This document shows positions 23,597-34,100 of a stretch of 64,000 nucleotides of DNA, one piece after another. Numbering within the stretch: the stretch's first letter is position 1; every line of letters starts with the position of its first letter. The DNA is from Cristatella mucedo. Lineage: Eukaryota; Bryozoa; Phylactolaemata; Cristatellidae. The stretch lies in assembly GCA_009760855.2 (NCBI GenBank), contig WPIO01000060.1, forward strand, positions 1,853,501 through 1,917,500. The letters run 5' to 3'. The notes below the pieces were generated by a model, which saw only the letters and a program-made list of their open reading frames with translations, did not search any database and had not been told where the DNA came from. Position numbers and translations under genes: made by a program.

Positions 23597-24600
23597 AAAG
23601 CACTTGATAAAGCGCCCTCATAGTACTTAATCTCTTTCTAGGCGCTTTACATTTGCTGCCATGTGAAATGCAATTGAATGGTAAGTAAAATCATGCTTAA
23701 AAAACAAACAAAATGAATAATACGGTTAGGGGTGACATGCACAGGGTCAGCATGTAAATGTGGTTAGTGGCAGCATGCACAGTGTTAGCACGCATAAGCA
23801 CATAGGACGAATCACAAGAACCAACTAAATGTTGTCCTAAATAGGTGTGTTTTTAGGTTCCTTTTAAATGTGGTCAGTTCAGGGGATGTTCTGACGCAGA
23901 TCGGGAGGGAGTTACAGGCTTTGGGAACATATGAACTAAATGCACAGTCTCCAAAAGATTTAAGGTTTGTACGAGGTATTTCTAGGCTGTTGGATTTCGA
24001 AAAGCGGGTGGTACGATGCTTGGCCTGATGGGGTAGTATATCTGAGAGATAGGCTGGAGCCATAGAATGAAGGGACCTAAAAGTGAGCGATAAAACCTTG
24101 AAGTCAATCCGTTGCTTGACTGGTAGCCAGTGCAGGTCGGCGAGAAGTGGAGTACTGTGGCAACTGCGACGCTCACGACAGACAAGCCTAGCTGCAGATT
24201 TTTGCACCAGCTGCAATCGCCTGATCGCACATGCCACAAATGTAAAGGGCCTAGAAAGAGATTGAGTTCTCTGAGGGCGCTTTATCAAGTGCATTATTAT
24301 TATTGTTATGCCGGTAGGCCAGTGAGCAGTGAGTTGCAGAAGTCGAGACGGGATGTCACGAATGCATGGACCAACTTAGATGTGGTATCCTTATCTAAAC
24401 AAGCCCGAATTTTAGCAATGCTATGAAGCTGAAAATAGGCAGATTTGACTGTGGAGCTGATATGGTCGTCTAACGAGAGGTCGCTTTGGAATATGACACC
24501 TAGATTTCGAGCTCATTCAACTGGAGATATGCTGGCAGAGCCAATTTTGAGAGTCAGCCTTTCCAATCTCTGAATCACACTGGGTTTGCCCATAACTAGT
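23594..24600 (-). mobile_element. LINE family A copy, sibling of 3398-4395
   Basis: The minus strand encodes [40 protein letters not shown] and GDCAFSSYVPKACNSLPICV, ending in FRTTFSWFL. It carries the same 73-bp solo-tail insertion (24235-24307, flanked by ATGC) and the same upstream sequence as 4127-4395. It stops at about 24600, where array sequence resumes. Confidence 0.93.
24235..24307 (+). mobile_element. Solo LINE A tail nested in LINE A (second case)
   Basis: Same position, length and ATGC flanks (24231-24234, 24308-24311) as at 4056-4128, with few base differences. Confidence 0.85.
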
Positions 24601-25489
24601 AAGAAAAACGTGGGAAACGATGTTCCGATGTTCACGACGACGAACGCCACGAATATCTCAATAATTTCTATTCCCGCTTATATTTAGACCACACATAATA
24701 TGAAAGAAGGAATTTTCCGAGAGCGATATGTAGAGTGCATTAGTTCTAATCTGCTAGCACGGTCAATAAGCCACATGAGAGATAGGGCACACCTGCGGGT
24801 CACGTGTCAGAGGGGCACGACCGACAAGAGTCTGGAAAACGGATTGTTGAACCAACGAGTGTTGCAAACGGTTCAACGATTGCAGCAGTGTAAGAAAGCT
24901 TGCCCTCGCCTTTCCACTGCCGAACCGATGGCGACCAGCTGACTATGCCGGTCTGTCCACAGTAATCACTAGCGATGATAAAGGTAAGACTGAAGGAATA
25001 ATTTAAAGCATAACAAGTGCCTTAGGGGATGGTATAGTGACAAGTTCCTCTGAAGCCCTACTGATTCCACAAAGGAAGCTTAGGGATCACACATTTTTGT
25101 CATCTAACGCTTGGCTGCCATTGTCGCGAACCGCTTCTTATAGGAGGAGACAACCGCCAGGCTATTTCCCTTCTCCTGTCGGGTTTGTTCCGTAAGTGCT
25201 AAGAGCAATACAGAAATCAAGCTGGATTACAAGGGACACAAACATGGACGAAGTTAGCAATGTGATGGACGACAACAAAGTGATCGAAGACGATAAGTAT
25301 CCTCAACACTTCGAAGACTGACCAGAAGACCACGATCGAGTTAAAAACGACCTAGTTTTAAGTGGGCGATATACAGAGGGTGAATTATTGCCATTCTGCA
25401 TCCGGGTTGGGGAGCCGTCTGAGGGATGGGCACACAGGTTTTTCCTGTTAGAGGCAGTTACGACCGAAAAAGTATGGCAAACAAATGGT

Positions 25490-25550
25490 TCAGGCGATGT
25501 GTGTGGCAAACGCTTTAAAGATCACAGCAGTCTGAGAAAGCTTGCCCTCA
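25490..25550 (+). pseudogene. Finger core, unit at 25.5 kb (near consensus)
   Basis: Open translation SGDVCGKRFKDHSSLRKLAL. The spacing C-x3-F-x5-L-x2 matches a C2H2 finger. The first zinc-binding Cys reads Gly and the first His position reads Leu (CTT, one base from CAT). Confidence 0.6.
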
Positions 25551-25855
25551 TCTTCCGGTAGCCCGACAACTTATGCATCTAATCACTGCTTACTATATCG
25601 GTCTTTCTGTGATTATAAACTTCATTTTAATAGAAAAAAGCGATAATTGGAGGAATGCTGGGAAGTATAAAATGAGCCGTAGTAGAAAAGATGATGAAAT
25701 AATGTACCGTCATATATGTTGTCCATTGTGACTCTTTTAAAGACTAACACCGAACATTAGAAGAGCTTGACAACGAAGAGATACACTTTTCCGAGGGCGA
25801 AATATATGGTGCATTATTGTGAATCTGCCAGCCGAGCAGCTGAGCCAGCTGAGAA

Positions 25856-26027
25856 GATGGGCACACTGGATGGTCACGTGACACGCAGGCATGACTACCT
25901 AAAATCGAGCAAAGGATTCGCTTGGGCGATAAGTGTGGCAAGCAGTTCAAAGATCACAGGGTCTCAGAAACCTTGACCTCGTCTTCCCACTTCCAAACCA
26001 TTTGCATCTCTAATTAACTGCTAACTA
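25856..26027 (+). repeat. 172-bp block identical to 23137-23308
   Basis: Partner of the block in the unit at 23137. It carries GTCACGTGAC at 25873-25882. Sequence on both sides diverges, which suggests gene conversion or a very recent partial duplication. Confidence 0.9.
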
Positions 26028-26092
26028 CAGCGGTCTGTTCTTTTTAAAAAAAAGTCATCGTTAACAAAAGAAAATCAACCATTGGAAGAATA

Positions 26093-26326
26093 ATGCAAAG
26101 CATAACGAGAGCCATAGTGAATAGGTCGCAACCACCTCATGCTGGAGGAGACTATGGTGACGGCTATTTCCCTGCTCTTGCTGGGCTTGCTCCGCAAGTT
26201 CTATTAGCCATGAAGGGAAGAAGCTATATCGAAACCATACATGAAGCGTCGACGGCGTTGGCTAGAATGATCACGGTGATGAACCCGAAGAATATCGCCA
26301 CCATAACTACTACCACTGACTTTTAG
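26093..26326 (+). pseudogene. Second conserved unit segment (YFPALAGLAPQ)
   Basis: A 77-codon frame includes GDYGDGYFPALAGLAPQVLL, followed by AMKGRSYIE. The same peptide recurs at 21972-22172 (GYFPAPAGLFPHVLL, AT for AM, ending in a poly-Asp run) and in broken form in most units. It may be a linker exon of the ancestral gene, or simply a conserved non-coding part of the repeat. No domain is recognised. Confidence 0.4.
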
Positions 26327-27416
26327 ACCACGCTTGATTTGAAAGAGTTTTCTGAGAGGGATATGTAGGGTGCATTTCTATTATTCTTCTAGCACGGCAG
26401 CTAAGCCACCTGAGAGATAGGGCACACATGTGGGTCACGTGAAAGGCAGGTGCGACCGATAAGTATCTGGCAAACCATTTTTGAGGCAAGGAGCGTTGCA
26501 AAACGATTCAAAGATTGCAGCAGTGTAAGAAAGCTTGCCCTCGTCTTCTCACGGCCGAACCTCTGGCGACCTACTAACTATGCCGGTCTGTACACAACAG
26601 CAAACGTCATTGCAAACGATGTTAAAGGTAAGGGATGTGTGAACAGTGTCACAGTGGATAGTACAGTGACAAGTAATGTCAGAATCCCTATTCATTCTAC
26701 TAAGAAAGCTCGGGGATAAATGATTTCGGTCATCTGATGCTTGGCTTCCAGCGTAGTGACCGCTCCTTATATGAGGAGATGACCGCCAGGCTATTTCACT
26801 GCTCCTGTCGGGGTCGCTCCGTAAGTGCTGTAAGCAATAGAGAAATGAATTCGGCGACGGGGATGAAGACGACGAAGTCAATGAAGACAATACATATCCC
26901 CGCAGCGTCGATCACTGACCACTAGACAATGCTCGAGTTAAAAAGGACTGAGTTTCTGGTGGGCGATGTATAGGGTGCATTATTGCCATTCTGCGAGCCG
27001 GGCAGGTGAGCCGCCTGAGAGAATGGGCAAACAGGCATCTCGCGTCAGAGGCAGTCACGACCGAAAGAAGTCTGGCGAGTAAAGGATTCAGGCGGCAAGA
27101 ATGGCAAATCTTTAATCATTTAAGTAAAATCTTTAGCAGCTTTATACCAGCTTTAGCACGACTTGATGGTTTAAAGATCGCAGCGACGGGGATGAAGACG
27201 GCGAAGTTAATGAAGACAATAATTATCCCCACAGCTTCGATCACTGACCATTAAACCATGCTTGAGTTAAAAGAGACTGAATTTTCGGAGGCCGATATAT
27301 AGGGTGAATTATTACCATTCTGCGAGCCGGCCCCGTGAGCCGCCTGAGAGGATGGGCACACAGGCTTCTCTTGTGAGAGGCAGGCACATTTGAAAAAAGT
27401 CTGGCGAGTGAATTAT

Positions 27417-27476
27417 TCAGGCGATGACTGTGGCCAATCGTTTAAAGATCGAAGCACTCTGAGAAAGCTTGCCCTC
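27417..27476 (+). pseudogene. Finger core, unit at 27.4 kb
   Basis: Reads GDDCGQSFKDRSTLRKLALV without a stop. It retains Cys, Phe and Leu at the C2H2 positions but has Leu in place of the first His. Confidence 0.55.
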
Positions 27477-29137
27477 GTCTTCCTACTGCCAAACTGCTTG
27501 CACCTCTAAACAAAAGCTAACTATACCGGTCTGTTCTCCCTAAACAATTCATTGTTAGCGATAAAAAAGCTACCATTGGAGGAATAATAAAATGCATAAA
27601 GGGTAACGTAGTGGATAGAACAGTGACAAATACTCTCCGAAGCCCTAATCATTATACTGGGGCAGCTTGCAGTTGAATTTCTGTCATCTGAAGCTTGGCT
27701 GCTTTTGTCGAGACCGCCTCGTGCCGGAGGAGACGATCTTGAAGGCTATTACCTTGTTCCTGTTGGGTTAGCTCCACAAGTGCTATCAGCCATGAAAGGG
27801 GGAAAAGCTGGATTGAAAGCATAAACAATGTCGACAACGTGGGTAATGATGGTCGCGACGACAAAAAAGACTAATAATATACCATCATAGCAGTCTGTCA
27901 GTCTTGCCCTCATCATTGACCCGTCACTGAACAGCTCACATGTGTACTCAACTGCTAACTGCACCACTTTGTCCTTAATAAAATGTTTCGTAGCTAAGAA
28001 TGAAAATGCGATAATTTGATGACGAAAGAAAAGCACGAAAAGAGCCTGAGTTGATAGAACCATGACGAGTAACGTCAGAAACGCTATTCATTCTACTTGG
28101 GCACTATTTGTTCAATGATTTCTGACATCTGAAGCTTGGCTGCTGTAGCTACGGTCGTTGAGTTTCGCAGTGAATTATGAAAACGGCATTTCACCAGCTC
28201 CTGTTATGTTAGCTCGACCAGTACTAATAGCAGTAAAGGGAAGAAGATGGATTCAAATCACAAATAAAATATCGACAACGCCTACTTGAAATCTTGACGA
28301 CGAAGTGGATAAAGTCGACGAATATCAATATAGCTTCAAACTCCCACAATTGGAACGTACTTTGAGTTGAAAGAGACCAAGTTTTCTGAGGGTGATGTGT
28401 ATGGTGCGCTAACAATCTGCCAGCCAGGCTTCTTAACCGCCTGAGAGATAGGTCGCCTGACCGGCAGGAGTTACTGAAACAAACGCGGTGAACGGATATT
28501 TCGGAAGATGATTGTCGCAATCTGCTCAAACAATGCAGCAGCAGCTTCAAGAAAGATGGTCTTCGTCTGCACAAAACTGCCGAATCGCTGGTGTCTCTCA
28601 TCACCTGCTGGCTACACTGGTCTGTCCTTATAAATAAAGGCCTTTGTTTCCGATAAAATACCAACTAGCTGTAAAATATTGAAAAGTATGAAAAGATACA
28701 TAGTAGATAAAATAGTGACGAGTTCCACCAGAAGCCCGCCATTCTAATGGCCGGCTGTAACTTTAATGATTTCTTTCACCAGAATCTTTCCTGCTCTTGT
28801 CACCACGTCATCAACTCTGAGAAGAAAATGGCGACGGCCATTTCCCTGTTCCTGGTGGTATGTTCAACAAGTTATATTAGCCATGAAGGGATAAGCTATA
28901 TCCCGAACTTACAAGAAACGTCGAAAACGTTCTAAAGAATGATAGCTATGACAAGCACGTGTCACCACCATGACTGTTATCACCGACAATTAGACCGCGC
29001 TAGATTTGAAAGAAGGAGTTTCCTGAGAGTACTATTTAGGATTCAATATTAATATTCTGGCAGCGATGCAGCTAAGCCGCATGTGAGAGATACCACACAC
29101 GTTTATTACAACGTGGCAGGAGTGCAGGACAACAAGT

Positions 29138-29356
29138 TTGTTGCCAAGAAATTGTTCTTGCGACATGTGTGGCAAACTGTTTAAAAGTCACCATAGTGTG
29201 ACAAAGCATGCCCCTCTCTTCCCACTGCCAAGCCACTGGCATAGCCTATTACCAGCTAACTACGCCGTTCAATTCATAACAAAAAACGTCTCGCTTGACG
29301 ATGGAAAAGCTACCTCTGAAGCAATTCTGAAATGTATAAGGAGTCATAGTAGATAA
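29138..29356 (+). pseudogene. Best-preserved C2H2 finger core of the array
   Basis: A 72-codon frame starts with CSCDMCGKLFKSHHSVTKHA at 29153-29212. It has C-x2-C, then x3-F-x5-V-x2-H, so three of the four zinc ligands of a C2H2 finger are present. The second His position is Phe. No HTGEKP linker follows. This unit shows what the ancestral segment encoded. C2H2 fingers normally bind DNA, but a single finger without linker is unlikely to do so. Confidence 0.55.
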
Positions 29357-30552
29357 AACAGCGGAGACCTTCAGACAATTAATTATTCTACTGGGTAGCT
29401 TGCGGTTCGACATCTCTTGTCTGAATCTCTGAGGCTATCGTAGTGACCGTCTCGTTTTGGAAGAGACGATAGCTGCAGTTTTTGAGCTGAAGCTCTCGGC
29501 CAAGCCGTACGACAGCTCTCAGCCATGACATGAAGAAGCTGGAACTAAGGCATATAAAACGTCGACAACATGGGCGACGACAATAACGACGACAAAAATA
29601 AATAAAATTGCCACCATAATTACTACGATTGATAATCAGACCATGCTTGCTGTGGAAGAACGAGATTTCTGAGAGTTCTCTGTAGGATGCCTTATTATCA
29701 CAATAATAGCTCTTCAGTGAAGCCACCTGTTAGACAGGGTACACTAGCTTATGTATTGACAGCCGAGCACGAAAAACGAATGCATGTTGAAGACCTTGTT
29801 CAGGCAAGAAACATTTCAAACGGTTCGATTATTGCCATATTGCTAGAATGCACTCCCTCTCCTTCTCCCTGCCGAAAAGCAGGCACACGACATCACCGGC
29901 TAACTACACCATTCTATTCATAACAAAAAGGTCACGGTTGACGATGAAAAAGCTACCTTTGGAGGAATGCTGAAATTTATAAGTAGAGACATGGTGAATA
30001 CAACAGTGGCGCCCTTCAGATAAACTAATAATTTTACTGGCGCAGCTTTTGGTCGGACTTCTCTTGTCTGAATCTCTGCTGCTATTGTAGTGACCGCCTC
30101 GTGCCAGAGGGGACGATAGCTGCGGTTTTTGAGCTGAAGCTTTTGGGTATGCATTGCGAGTGCTCTCAACCATGAAAGGAAAAAGCCAAATCTATGGCAC
30201 GTACAACGTGCACAACGTGGGCAACGACAATCATGACGAAGAAGACATCTAATATCATCACCATAATTACTAGCACTGACCATTAGAACATTCTTGATTT
30301 GAAAGGACGAGTTTTCAGAGAGTGCTCTGTAGGATGTGTTATAATCATTAAGCTAGCTGTGGAGCTAATCCACCTGTGAGACAGGGCACACAAGCTTATT
30401 AGTTGACAAGCTGGCACGTTGAAAAAGTGCAAGGCAAAGACATTGTTTAGACAACAAACATGGCAAACGCTTCAAACATCGCCACAATCTGAGCGTGCAA
30501 GCTCAGTCTGCGGATCCCGGAGATTCTGATCGTGGAGATCATATCATCGTTA

Positions 30553-30720
30553 CACACTCACAGGGCGGCTGCTGGCTCGGTGGAGTCATGAGATCTAGAA
30601 TCCGACTGGAATCTACGTGCTAAGTTTGAAAATTTGGTGCACGAGTTAAGCTCGGTCGCTACTACGGGTTCCAGTTTCCTTGAAATGAATGGCAGGATTT
30701 TAGGGGCTGGGCGAAAGGCG
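30553..30720 (-). mobile_element. LINE RT fragment inside the array
   Basis: The minus-strand translation LPFISRKLEPVVATELNSCT resembles the RT segment of family A before block A (LPFLSKTLERVVADQLNLYI). It is followed by an HDSTEPAAAL echo of HSTESA. Orphan, no tail. Confidence 0.65.
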
Positions 30721-31012
30721 ACAGGAAAGGCGCACCCAGGAGCTGAGGAAGGATAGCCACCCAGTAAGGGGGGTGTGGGGGCTACCGAGTGAGAGAGGAA
30801 TCCAATCAGTATTCTTTCAACCTGGCGTCCACTGTCAGACCTCATCTCGCTTGCTCAAATTGAATATAACGAATTCCCGGCGTCTCTGCCTCCAGAAATA
30901 CTAGTCGATCGACCGTTATACTCAGAGCAGGGCTGCTTAGCTGCCCGAGAGTTAGAGCACACATGCTTTTCACCTGACAGGCAGGAGAGACTGACACTAG
31001 TGTCGTGAGTTC

Positions 31013-31072
31013 AGGGACGAGTGTGGCAAACTGTTCAAACCTCACAGCAGTCTGAGGAAGCTGCCTCTTGCA
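31013..31072 (+). pseudogene. Finger core, last array unit
   Basis: Reads RDECGKLFKPHSSLRKLPLA. It has Cys, Phe and Leu at C2H2 spacing, with Leu at the first His position. It is the last recognisable core; unit-like sequence runs on to about 31345. Confidence 0.55.
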
Positions 31073-31345
31073 TTCACACTGTCAAACCGCTAGCATCTAT
31101 AATGACCTGCTGACTACACTGGTCTGTATTATACGAAACATGTCATTGTTAACGTTATATGCGACAATTGAAGATAAGATGAAAAGTATAAAAATAATCC
31201 ATAGCAGATATAACAGTGACAAGTACCATCAGAAACCCTCTTCGTTCGACTTGAAAACTATCACTTTACAGTTTTCTGGCATCTGAATCTTGGCTGCATC
31301 TGTCGCAACTGCCTCGCGCCGCAGGAGACGACTTCGACGGCCATT

Positions 31346-32451
31346 CCCCTGCTCCTATTGAAGAGGAAGCCACGTCTGCGAAACCAAGTCCCTCATTGTG
31401 CATCCGCCGGCCATTTCCCAGTCAATAGTCTCCTTACACCCGACTGGCGAGGATAGCTCAATTACCATGCTGTGACTGGCCGCCGGAACAAAGAAGCAGA
31501 AGTAGCTTGCTGGAAAGAGTGCCAGCGGTGCTTCATTTCCAGGGTGCATTCACCAGTCGGAGCTTCTCTAGCCAAGTGAGGCTGAAATCACTATTAGCTT
31601 GATATCAGATGGTAAGGAGCATGTGCTCCTCGAGGGCTGTATACATATAGTTACGAGTACATGGCAAGCAACAGCCACCATTCAATGTGGCCCTATTTGG
31701 TTCGGCCTGTGAGCTGCGATCAGGCTGTGCACCTCCGACAGGTCTATGGTAGCTTGTGCTTGTTACTATTGCCCAGGCTTTCCTCAGCCCGTACTGTGGA
31801 TGCTGCACTCGGTGCTGCAGATAAGAGAGACAGTTCGAATGTGCAGATGCATACCAGCACTGCTCAAGTGGGTACCATCGTTCGACCGTTCCAAACTATC
31901 GGCGATTTGCTGACACTAGTGTCGACTGCTGTGACACGATCGGGGAGGGACACAAAGCCAGTCCCAGCACGGAGGCTCAAGCAAAATGCCAGAGGAAGGA
32001 GCACAGAGCGAACAACCGTGAAGATTTTACAACACAAAGAAGCAGCCGCAGCAGCCACAAATCCGCGGCATTTACTACCGTGGACAGCACATACTTGGAG
32101 GGCTTTACGTCGTACAGTGGGACAGTCGTACAGTGGGACCGTCTCAAGGCTCAATGCGTGTAGGATGAAGCGGCAGACAAAGGCTGCCTGCAATGCCGGT
32201 ACCTACAGCCTACACATAGGGTCGAAGAATGTCGGAAATAAGCAGATATACTAGGCTGCACCTGGTTTCGATGTCGTCAACAATGGAACAAGATTGGTAG
32301 GCTTCCTGAAAGCTTGGCAGCAACCGCAGATAGTGTTATAGATCTGAAAATAGTTGGTGTCATACGTCGGCAGCAGATTAGGACTCTTGCCGTCTAGGCA
32401 ACCCATCCAGCGATAGCAGCTTGCTGGTCGAATGCACAGACTTTACCCACC
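31346..32451 (+). other. Open frame of 197 codons, function unknown
   Basis: The frame 31661-32254 encodes a basic, Ser/Thr/Ala-rich product without recognisable domain. A short tandem duplication (CGTACAGTGGGAC) occurs at about 32113-32140. The reverse strand is also open for 109 codons. I see no clear splice signals, so coding status is uncertain. Confidence 0.25.
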
Positions 32452-32600
32452 TAGTAATAATTATAATAAAGTAATAATTCTAGAAATAATTGTGAAAATT
32501 TGTAATGCGATGCTACAAGAACTGAATCTCTTTCTAGTTAGTATAAATATGCAAGAAATGGAAGCAGGCCAAGTGATGGTTAATGAAAACACACTTGCAC
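32452..32600 (-). mobile_element. Ancient LINE family A terminal fragment
   Basis: TAATAATTATAATAAAG followed by a weak stem-loop complement (GAACTGAATCTCTTTCTAG) and a 3' UTR trace. Low identity. Confidence 0.55.
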
Positions 32601-32876
32601 TATGCACAATCAGGCATTGTAGGCCATTCTAGCAGACAGAACACATGTTGAGATAAACAGGTGCGCTGATAGCATCTTTTTTAAATGCCATCATACCAGA
32701 CGTCGTGATGTCAAGTTGGTACAGAGCATCATAGTTTGGGAGTAAAGGTGCTGTCTCCAAGGCTTTAAAAATGGCTAGATGTGGGGCTAGGAGATTTGAG
32801 TCAGAAGACAGGGCAATACTATTACAAAAACTAAATGTAGAGAAATGGGTGAGTGTGAGTGAATGAGCAGAAAGAT

Positions 32877-33468
32877 AATAATAATAATAATAATAATAAT
32901 TATATTAACAATAATACACCTGAAAAAGCGCTCTCGAAATCAATCTCTCTCTAAGCGCTTTACATTTGCTGCAAAGGGAAACGCGATTGAATGGCTAGTA
33001 ATATCACGCTTGACAAACAACATAAATAGCATGGTTAGGGATGATATAAACAGAGTCAGCATGCACCTGTGGTTAGTGGTAGCATGCACAGTGCTAGCAT
33101 GCATAAGCAAATAAAAAAATTACATTGAACCTCTAAATGCTGTCCTAAATAGATGCGCTTGTAAGTTCTTTTTAAATGTGGTCAAGTCAGGGGATGTTGT
33201 GACACAAGTCGGGAATGAGTTCCAGGTTTTGGGAGCATCCGAACTAAAAGCACGGTCTCCAAAGGATTTGAGGTTTGTACGAGGTGTTGGTAAGCTGTTG
33301 GATTCCGAAAAGCGGGTGGTAGGATGCTTAGCCTGTTGGGGAGTAGATCTAAGAGATAAGCTGGAGCCAAAGAATGAAGCGACCTAAAAGTGAGCGAGAA
33401 AACCTTGAAGTCGATCTGTTGCTTGACTGTTAGTCAGTGCAGGTCGGCGAGAAGTCGAGTAAAGTGAG
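32877..33468 (-). mobile_element. LINE family A 3' copy
   Basis: (AAT)n at 32877-32900, the stem-loop complement at about 32925-32965, the 3' UTR, and decayed coding sequence up to the CAGGTCGGCGAGAAGTCGAG landmark. Confidence 0.92.
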
Positions 33469-33520
33469 CCTACTGAGCTCACCACGAAATCGCTGGCTAG
33501 CATGTAGTACACCTGCTTTG

Positions 33521-33573
33521 GCAGCAGCAGCAGCAGCAGTTGTGGCAGTAGTAGCAGCAAGCAGCAGGCAGTG
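33521..33573. repeat. (CAG)n-rich microsatellite
   Basis: (GCA)n with interruptions TGTGGCAGTAGTAGCAGCAA. No open frame of note. Confidence 0.9.
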
Positions 33574-33649
33574 GTATGTGTAGGAGCACATTAGTCGAAT
33601 CCAGCATCAGTAGCAATAGCAGAAACAGCAGTTATACAATAATAGTAAA

Positions 33650-33790
33650 AATAACATTACATTTTTACAGTGCCATCAGAGACTCGAGTCTGTTTCTAGG
33701 CACTTTACAGATGCTGTATAGAAAGATTTACGAAATGATTGGCTGTAACATGAGAAGGAAGCAAGCACATCGTAAGCAGGCACATGTCCA
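33650..33790 (-). mobile_element. Ancient LINE family A terminal fragment
   Basis: GTGCCATCAGAGACTCGAGT and GTTTCTAGGCACTTTACAGA are a diverged complement of the family A stem-loop, followed by a 3' UTR trace. Confidence 0.65.
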
Positions 33791-33907
33791 CTGATGGAGG
33801 GATGCAAGTACGGCCTCACAGCTATCATGGCCTAGCATGGCTATCATGGTTTGCAGCTCTTTACCGTCAGGCAACCAGTGCCACCAAGCTCCTACCATCT
33901 TCTAGAA

Positions 33908-34100
33908 CAGTGGTTCTCAACCTGTGGGTCGTGACCCCTTTGGGGGGTGGAACGACTTATTCGCAAGGGTCGCCTTAGATCATCAGAAAACATAAATGCA
34001 ATTTCCACATTTTGCATACAACATCTTTATGGTTGGCGGTCGCAATAACATGAGGGGATGTGTTAAAGGGTCGTGGCATTAGGAAGGTCAAGGACGACTG
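33908..34100 (+). mobile_element. hAT MITE, SPIN/URR1-like, with TIRs and target duplication
   Basis: It starts CAGTGGTTCTCAACCTG and ends in the imperfect complement (GGTCAAGGACGACTG). Internal landmarks GTGACCCCTTTGGGGGG, AGGGTCGCCTTAGA and TTAAAGGGTCGTGGCATTAG are those I know from SPIN/URR1-type hAT elements of vertebrates. Flanking 8-mers TTCTAGAA (33900-33907) and GTCTACAA (34101-34108) agree at 6 of 8 positions, as expected for an aged hAT target duplication. It is 193 bp, non-autonomous, with no transposase. Confidence 0.88.

Larger units (their letters stand above)
20600..31345 (+). repeat. Tandem array of about 17 zinc-finger-derived units
   Basis: Diverged units of roughly 450-650 bp repeat in one orientation. 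In order a unit holds: (1) AGCTGAGCC...GAGATGGGCACAC with GGTCACGTGACAGGCAGGCA; (2) AAGAGTCTGGCAAACGAA, then a coding-like core translating as ECGKRFKDHSSLRK, the C-x3-F-x5-L half of a C2H2 finger; (3) TCTAATCACCTGCTAACTA and GGTCTGT; (4) GGAGGAATAATG...AAGTATAAAAAGAGCC and AGTGACAAGTACC; (5) a second conserved segment GGCTATTTCCCTGCTCCTG with an acidic GAC/GAT-rich end; (6) a fossil family A tail ending in GGTGCATTATT. Finger cores lie near 21115, 21672, 22230, 22690, 23210, 24858, 25495, 25925, 26490, 27090, 27425, 27890 (truncated), 28510, 29160, 29805, 30450 and 31015. Most cores have lost Cys or His ligands or the frame, so this appears to be a non-functional, amplified exon-plus-intron segment. 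Confidence 0.75.

Noticed and set aside
20600-31345. CRISPR array or bacterial repeat system
   Set aside because: Units are 450-650 bp and diverged, without short identical repeats and unique spacers; the context is animal nuclear DNA.
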